From assembly GCA_002435785.1 (NCBI GenBank), contig DIUC01000082.1, positions 49,903 to 113,902 of the forward strand: a stretch of DNA of 64,000 nt. The letters run 5' to 3'. Below are positions 59,464 through 64,000 of the stretch, piece by piece. The notes under the pieces are model-generated. The model had not been told where the DNA came from, made no database searches, and saw only the letters and a program-made list of their open reading frames with translations. The position numbers and the translations under genes are program-made. The DNA comes from Saprospiraceae bacterium UBA6168 (GTDB lineage: Bacteria; Bacteroidota; Bacteroidia; Chitinophagales; Saprospiraceae). The first letter of the stretch is position 1, and the number at the start of each line of letters is the position of its first letter.

Positions 59464-60693
59464 CTAATCCTCCAAACTATAAACAAACAACCCGCTCCGC
59501 AATTTCGGCTCAAACCACGTCACCTTCGGCGGCATGATGAGGTCGTTGTCGGCGATGGCAATGAGCTGTGCCATGCTCACGGGATAGAGGGCAAAAGCCA
59601 CGGCCATTTCGCCACTGTCCACCCGGCGCTCCAGCTCGCCGAGGCCACGTATGCCGCCCACGAAGTCAATGCGCTTGTCGGTGCGGAGGTCGCCGATGCC
59701 GAGCAGCGGGGCAAGTATCTGGTCGGTAAGGATGGTCACGTCCAACTCACCAATTGGCGTATCGTCATAAGTGCCAGGCTTGGCGGTCAGCTTGTACCAC
59801 TGGCCGTCGAGGTACATTCCGAAGGCATGGAGCGATTCGGGGCGGTTTTGCGAAGCCTGTTTCTCCACTTCAAAGTTCTCGGCAACCCGCTCCAAGAGCG
59901 CTGCTGGGGTCAGTCCGTTCAAATCCTTCACCACCCGGTTGTAGTCCTGAATGGCCAATTGGTTGTCAGGGAAGAGGACGGCCATGAAGTAGTTGGCGGG
60001 GCCGGGCTGGCCATTGCTCAGTTCCTTGCCCACGAGCGCCCCGGCAGAGGTGCGGTGGTGCCCATCGGCGATGTAAATCTTGGGCACATCCGATTCAAAA
60101 AGCTGTTGGATGCGGTCGTTCAGCGCCCCGTCACCGACGGGCCAGAACTTGTGGCGGATGCCGTCGTCGGAGGTGAAGTCATATTCGGGCGCTTGCGCAA
60201 TGATGCCCCCTACCAGTTCGTCAAGGGCTGCCACGTGCGGGTAGCTGAACAGCACTGGCTCGTAGTTCAGACGGCTGTACCGGATATGGTTCTTGCGGTC
60301 TTCCTCCTTGTCGGGGCGGGTCAGTTCGTGCTTCTTGATGATGTTGTTGAAATAGTCCTCAATTGCGCAGCAACCAACGAGGCCGGTCTGCTCGTGGCCG
60401 TTCATGTTCAGTTGATAGACGTAAAACTGCGCTGCTGCATCTTGCACCATCACGCCATCTTGTACCAAGCGGTCGAAGTTCTCCTTGCCCTTTCGGTAGA
60501 TTTCCGGGGCATAGTGGTCATGCTCCACCGGGAAGTCAATCTCAGGCTTGATGACGTGGTAGAAGGAAAGCGGGTTGCCCTCGCATTCTTCCAGGGCTTC
60601 TTCCCGGTTCAGCACATCATAAGGGCGGCTGGCCACGGCGATGGCGTTGTGCTTGGTGGGGCGGTAGGCTTTGAACGGAATAAAGGTGCTCAT
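59464..60693 (-). CDS. DUF1015-family protein
   Basis: A 409-residue protein of the DUF1015 family. The conserved N-terminus is MSTFIPFKAYRP and the middle block is IYIADGHHRTSAG, with GGIRGLGELERRV near the end. The family is widespread and often encoded near serine-pathway genes, but no activity is established. I chose the ATG at 60693 because the region upstream lacks the family pattern. Confidence 0.9.
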   Translation of the reverse strand: MSTFIPFKAYRPTKHNAIAVASRPYDVLNREEALEECEGNPLSFYHVIKPEIDFPVEHDHYAPEIYRKGKENFDRLVQDGVMVQDAAAQFYVYQLNMNGHEQTGLVGCCAIEDYFNNIIKKHELTRPDKEEDRKNHIRYSRLNYEPVLFSYPHVAALDELVGGIIAQAPEYDFTSDDGIRHKFWPVGDGALNDRIQQLFESDVPKIYIADGHHRTSAGALVGKELSNGQPGPANYFMAVLFPDNQLAIQDYNRVVKDLNGLTPAALLERVAENFEVEKQASQNRPESLHAFGMYLDGQWYKLTAKPGTYDDTPIGELDVTILTDQILAPLLGIGDLRTDKRIDFVGGIRGLGELERRVDSGEMAVAFALYPVSMAQLIAIADNDLIMPPKVTWFEPKLRSGLFVYSLED

Positions 60694-60717
60694 TGGTTGG
60701 CAATTGTTTTTGATGAA

Positions 60718-60909
60718 ATGAGCGGCAAAGCTAATTCCTTCGAGCAAGTAGTGGCGTATTGCCGGAAAAAAGTCTTTGGCGCACCTGGCTACTCCACGGT
60801 TTTTGCGGAGCAAAGAATGCCGAGAAAAATGGAAATCGCCAAAGTGACCTTGAAGCCGGAGAGCGTGGCCGACCCCATAGCAGCAAGCTGGACGAGCGTG
60901 CGGCAGTGA
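60718..60909 (+). CDS. Possible small protein divergent from the DUF1015 gene
   Basis: A 63-residue frame (MSGKANSFEQVVAYCRKKVFG...) in the otherwise empty divergent gap. Codon choice resembles that of real genes here (many G/C third positions). No family or ribosome-binding site is recognised. The frame remains open far beyond the ATG on the 5' side as a shadow of the DUF1015 gene, which weakens the case. The rest of the gap, 60910-61082, shows nothing. Confidence 0.35.
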   Translation: MSGKANSFEQVVAYCRKKVFGAPGYSTVFAEQRMPRKMEIAKVTLKPESVADPIAASWTSVRQ

Positions 60910-61082
60910 TTTTTGTGCTTGTTGAAAGAAAACCAGCACTCCAAAAACTGGCCAATCAATCTTGAAATCAGGGGTTTGCACCCCAATTTTCGTTCCTGTG
61001 CAAACGGGAAGGTAGCTGCAAAAAGGGAGAAGAACTAAGCCAAGCGGCAGCGTTGAGTTGGCATTTTACTTTCGGGTGGGAG

Positions 61083-61493
61083 TTAGGCTTGCGTCCAATC
61101 TTCCAAAGCGATGCCTTCGAGCCTACCGAGGTGCTTTACGTTGTTGGTGACCATGACGAGGTCGTGCGCAAGGGCGGTTGAGCCTATGAGGAGGTCGAAA
61201 TCGTCAATGGGCGTACCGAGGCTTCTCAACCGTGCTTTTTCTTTTGCGTAAATACCCAGGGTGGGACGAATGGGGAGAATGTTTGCGCTGGCCAAGAAAT
61301 TATCAACCTTAACTTGGTTTCGTTTCCTTTGTTCCAGCGTTCCAGCGTTTTCAATTCCATATTTCAATTCAGCAATGGTGATTTCGGAAATAAAGCAGTT
61401 TTGCTCGCCCACCTGTTGAACCTTGTCATTCAAACCGAATTTACCACGGAGAAAAAATACACAAATGTTGGTGTCGAGCAAATACTTTTTCAA
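61083..61493 (-). CDS. vapC: PIN-domain toxin, VapC family
   Basis: A 136-residue VapC-type ribonuclease. Acidic residues of the PIN site are visible: Asp in YLLDTNI, Glu in ISEITIAELKYG, Asp in DDFDLLIGSTAL and a late Asn/Asp in VTNNVKHL. It should cleave RNA when free of its antitoxin. The start overlaps the end of the upstream antitoxin gene by four bases. Confidence 0.93.
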   Translation of the reverse strand: MKKYLLDTNICVFFLRGKFGLNDKVQQVGEQNCFISEITIAELKYGIENAGTLEQRKRNQVKVDNFLASANILPIRPTLGIYAKEKARLRSLGTPIDDFDLLIGSTALAHDLVMVTNNVKHLGRLEGIALEDWTQA

Positions 61494-61753
61494 AGCGGCT
61501 CAATTTGGCGGTTGAAGTACCTGGCGCTGCGAATCATGTCAACCATTTCCTCTGCAGGAAGTTCGGATTCGATAGCTCCGTAAAAGTCAAGGATGCTCTT
61601 TTTCTCCATTTTTTCAGGCTTTTTCTTTCCAAAATCCATCTTTAATGAGGCCGAAAGTTTAGAAATAAGGTCAAGTTTCACCTCCGTGCTAAGCCCTGAA
61701 AGCAGGTTCAGGTAATACTCGACAATACTTGCGTTTGCACCAGTCGTTTTCAT
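61490..61753 (-). CDS. Antitoxin partner of the VapC-type toxin
   Basis: An 87-residue protein. The C-terminal part (SILDFYGAIESELPAEEMVDMIRSARYFNRQIEPL) is rich in acidic and aromatic residues, as expected for a toxin-binding tail; the N-terminal half is helical (SIVEYYLNLLSGLSTEVKLDLISKLSASL). The ATG at 61753 gives the compact form; an upstream in-frame ATG is also possible. The four-base overlap with vapC supports a toxin-antitoxin operon. Confidence 0.82.
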   Translation of the reverse strand: MKTTGANASIVEYYLNLLSGLSTEVKLDLISKLSASLKMDFGKKKPEKMEKKSILDFYGAIESELPAEEMVDMIRSARYFNRQIEPL

Positions 61754-61837
61754 AAAACTGTATTTTTTACAAAAATAATAACCCAATTTTATATCAACAA
61801 GTTCGGGCAAAATTTTGCAACTTATCCTTGCTCAAAA

Positions 61838-63520
61838 TCACCCCTTCGCCTTCGCCCAAGCATCCCGCAGCGTCACCGTGCGGTTGATGACTAATTTTTC
61901 TGGCGTCGAATCGGTGTCCACCGTGAAATAGCCAAGGCGCAAGAACTGGTAGTGCTGGCCCAATGCAGCTCCGGCCAAAGAAGGCTCCAGCCAAGCGTTC
62001 TCCACCACTTTCAGTGAGTCTGGGTTCAGCAGTTCCTGGAATTCCCGGTCGTCGTTGGCCACGTCCTCCACCGTGAAGAGGCGGTCGTAGAGGCGCACCT
62101 CAGCAGGGATGGCGTGCTTGGCGTCCACCCAGTGGATGGTCGTTTTTGGCTTCAGGCCGCTCACGTCCTCACCGCTCTTTGAGTTGGGGAAATAGGTGCA
62201 GCGCAGTTCCGCTACCTTACCGTCGGCGTCCTTCACCACCTCGTCGCACTGGATGATGTAGGCGCTCTTCAGCCTCGCCATCGTGCCGGGCGAGAGGCGG
62301 AAAAACTTGGGCGGCGGGTTTTCCATGAAGTCGTCCTGCTCTATCCAAAGCTCCTGCGAGAACGGCATCTTGCGGGTGCCAGCCGTCGGGTCTTCGGGGT
62401 TGTTTTCCGTTTCCAGCCATTCGGTCTGGTCGGCAGGGTAGTTGGTGATGACGACCTTAATCGGGTCGAGCACGGCCATTGCCCGCAGGGCGATTTTGTT
62501 CAAATCCTCCCGGACGCAGAACTCCAGCAGACTCAAATCCACGAGGTTTTCCCGCTTCGCAATGCCGATGCGCTTCGCCCAGTCCCGAATTGCGGCAGCC
62601 GTATAACCCCTGCGCCGCATGGCGGAGATGGTGGGCATCCGGGGGTCGTCCCAGCCACGCACATGGCCCTCGTTCACGAGTTTTAGCAGTTTGCGCTTGG
62701 AAACCACTGTGTAGCTCAGGTTGCGCCGTGCAAATTCATATTGTTTCGAGGGGAAAATGCCCAGCTTCTCGATGCACCAATCGTACAGCTCCCGGTGCGG
62801 CACGAACTCCAGCGTACAGATGGAATGCGTGATTTTTTCGATGCTGTCGCTCTGCCCGTGCGCCATGTCGTACATCGGGTAGATGCACCAGTCGTCGCCC
62901 GTGCGGTGGTGGTGTGCGAACTTGATGCGGTAGAGCAGCGGATCCCGCATGATCATGTTCGGGGAGGCCATGTCGCCTTTCGCCCGCAGGGTTTTGCTGC
63001 CTTCGGCAAATTCGCCCTTGCGCATCCGCTCGAACAGGTCGAGGTTCTCTTCCACGCTGCGGCTGCGGTAGGGACTGTCCTTGCCAGGCTCGGTCGGCGT
63101 GCCTTTCAGCTTCGCAATCTCCTCCGCCGTGCTATCGTCCACGTAAGCGAAGCCCTTTATGATGAGGTCAACGGCGAAGTCGAACAGTTGCTGGAAATAA
63201 TCGGAAGCGTAGAGGATATTGCTCGGCTCGAAGCCCATCCAGCGCACATCGTTGATGATGCTGTCCACGTACTCTGTCTCCTCCGTCACCGGGTTGGTGT
63301 CGTCGAAGCGCAGGTTGCACTGGCCGTTGTACTTTTTCGCCAGCCCAAAGTTCAGGCAGATGCTGGTGGCATGTCCCACGTGCAGGTAGCCGTTTGGCTC
63401 CGGCGGGAAGCGGGTATGCACCCGGCCCCTGTGCTTGCCAGCGGCGATGTCTTGCTCGATGATTTCTTCGAGGAAGTTGAGGGATTCGGGTTTTTCTTCT
63501 TTGATGTTGTCGGTTGTCAT
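61838..63520 (-). CDS. glnS: Glutamine-tRNA ligase
   Basis: A 560-residue class I aminoacyl-tRNA synthetase. The N-terminal motif is PPEPNGYLHVGHATS (HIGH-type HVGHA), with RFDDTNP and GDDWCIYPMYDMAHGQSD; the KMSKS-type loop is VVSKRKLL. The C-terminal anticodon-binding beta-barrels follow. Many Bacteroidota use this direct route for Gln-tRNA. The stop codon of the right-hand gene lies nine bases upstream of the start. Confidence 0.97.
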   Translation of the reverse strand: MTTDNIKEEKPESLNFLEEIIEQDIAAGKHRGRVHTRFPPEPNGYLHVGHATSICLNFGLAKKYNGQCNLRFDDTNPVTEETEYVDSIINDVRWMGFEPSNILYASDYFQQLFDFAVDLIIKGFAYVDDSTAEEIAKLKGTPTEPGKDSPYRSRSVEENLDLFERMRKGEFAEGSKTLRAKGDMASPNMIMRDPLLYRIKFAHHHRTGDDWCIYPMYDMAHGQSDSIEKITHSICTLEFVPHRELYDWCIEKLGIFPSKQYEFARRNLSYTVVSKRKLLKLVNEGHVRGWDDPRMPTISAMRRRGYTAAAIRDWAKRIGIAKRENLVDLSLLEFCVREDLNKIALRAMAVLDPIKVVITNYPADQTEWLETENNPEDPTAGTRKMPFSQELWIEQDDFMENPPPKFFRLSPGTMARLKSAYIIQCDEVVKDADGKVAELRCTYFPNSKSGEDVSGLKPKTTIHWVDAKHAIPAEVRLYDRLFTVEDVANDDREFQELLNPDSLKVVENAWLEPSLAGAALGQHYQFLRLGYFTVDTDSTPEKLVINRTVTLRDAWAKAKG

Positions 63521-63529
63521 TTCCTTTTT

Positions 63530-64000
63530 CTATGATTGTGTGAGCAGTCTTTTTGTCAATTCTGCTGAATATTCAATAAACAGTTCTTTTATTACGTCAA
63601 GTCCAAACTTAGCACAATGAGCTAAAATCTTTGAAAGCTGCTTGATCACTACATTTTTTGAAGATGTTGGAAGCTGCCTCTGAAGTTCTTTGCTGTCTGC
63701 GATAATTGTTGAAGCTTCGTTTTGGTTTTCATCATTTTTAATTTGCTCTATCTTTTCAATTATTTTATCCAAATAGCCTTTCAACCATACTTGTCTTTCT
63801 GTATCAAAAGAATTCTTATCTGCATCAGTGTCTAAGATTTTTATCCTCTCGTGTATGTCCTTTTCATAGTTTTGGAAAACCCAGTCTTCATGGATATCGG
63901 GTGCATCGTTATAAGCTTTTATTATTGAGACCCAACTCTTCAACAATCTCAAAACGGTTTCTAGTTCAACCCCTGAACTCGACTTTAGCCAATTAAGCAG
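63530..64000 (-). CDS. Protein of unknown function (5' end beyond the window)
   Basis: The reading frame is open from the right edge of the window to a stop at 63530, about 156 residues. It is alpha-helical, rich in Lys, Asp and Glu (IHERIKILDTDADKNSFD; KIIEKIEQIKNDENQNE). No family is recognised. A possible TTG start at 63952 is unconvincing, because the frame continues beyond it to the edge. It has an AT-rich composition unlike glnS next to it. Confidence 0.6.
   Translation of the reverse strand: MLNWLKSSSGVELETVLRLLKSWVSIIKAYNDAPDIHEDWVFQNYEKDIHERIKILDTDADKNSFDTERQVWLKGYLDKIIEKIEQIKNDENQNEASTIIADSKELQRQLPTSSKNVVIKQLSKILAHCAKFGLDVIKELFIEYSAELTKRLLTQS

Noticed and set aside
59461..60909. 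A 482-residue plus-strand frame over the DUF1015 gene
   Set aside because: Mostly antisense of DUF1015; only its last 63 codons lie outside, and these are treated as a separate doubtful gene.
1..64000. tRNA, rRNA, tmRNA or riboswitch genes
   Set aside because: I scanned for cloverleaf-like arms and conserved motifs by eye and found none that I could support; a covariance-model search would be needed to be sure.

Overview
The window is a stretch of chromosome from a member of the Bacteroidota, most likely a Saprospiria-like environmental bacterium; this placement is inferred, as no rRNA or tRNA gene is visible. Supporting signs are type IX secretion (T9SS) C-terminal sorting domains of type A (18142-19062, 35738-37621, and a remnant at 25649-25756) and type B (50545-53349), a TonB-dependent receptor, a hybrid two-component system ending in an AraC-type domain, several TAnnTTTG-type -7 promoter elements, and many family-specific proteins. 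Coding is dense and mostly ordinary, but the gaps between genes are unusually rich in hairpin-forming repeats.

Layout. 0-4.3 kb: secreted alpha-carbonic anhydrase and a four-repeat AbfB-like lectin-type protein. 4.3-10.2 kb: hybrid histidine kinase, then a LytTR regulator, a CPBP protease and a carboxypeptidase-regulatory-domain protein. 10.2-12.6 kb: an NO/iron-sulfur stress module (hemerythrin-like protein, Ric di-iron repair protein, Rrf2/NsrR-like regulator) next to 5-formyl-THF cyclo-ligase. 12.7-16 kb: tyrosine catabolism (4-hydroxyphenylpyruvate dioxygenase, homogentisate dioxygenase) and a NIPSNAP protein. 16.3-19.1 kb: M28 peptidase and a T9SS cargo protein. 19.7-24.6 kb: an AT-rich, translationally coupled three-gene operon (membrane protein, membrane-anchored TIR/deoxyribosyltransferase-like protein, 1241-residue PD-(D/E)XK-STAND ATPase) that looks like an acquired antiphage system. 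24.6-27 kb: three small genes between two copies of a 98-bp GC-rich repeat, with a chimeric gene junction inside, followed by a 21-nt tandem array. 27-31.1 kb: a helical protein, an S8 protease and a Uma2-type nuclease, with MITE-like elements. 31.4-34.3 kb: two-subunit molybdenum hydroxylase. 34.5-39.6 kb: SPFH lipoprotein, secreted glycoside hydrolase, a phosphorylase-like protein. 39.7-46.4 kb: small envelope proteins, serC, bacilliredoxin, LysE, ATP-grasp and MOSC proteins. 46.8-53.3 kb: TonB receptor, NtrC-type regulator, giant T9SS type B protein. 53.7-64 kb: MerR regulator, MBL-fold hydrolase, ABC ATPase, mnmG, DUF1015 protein, VapC-type toxin with antitoxin, glnS and a partial gene.

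Two things stand out. The first is the putative defence operon and the cassette-like region beside it. The second is a window-wide set of elements made of 7-10-nt units repeated in tandem and then in inverted orientation. They tend to sit a few bases upstream of start codons, and in two genes they are inserted in frame inside the coding sequence.
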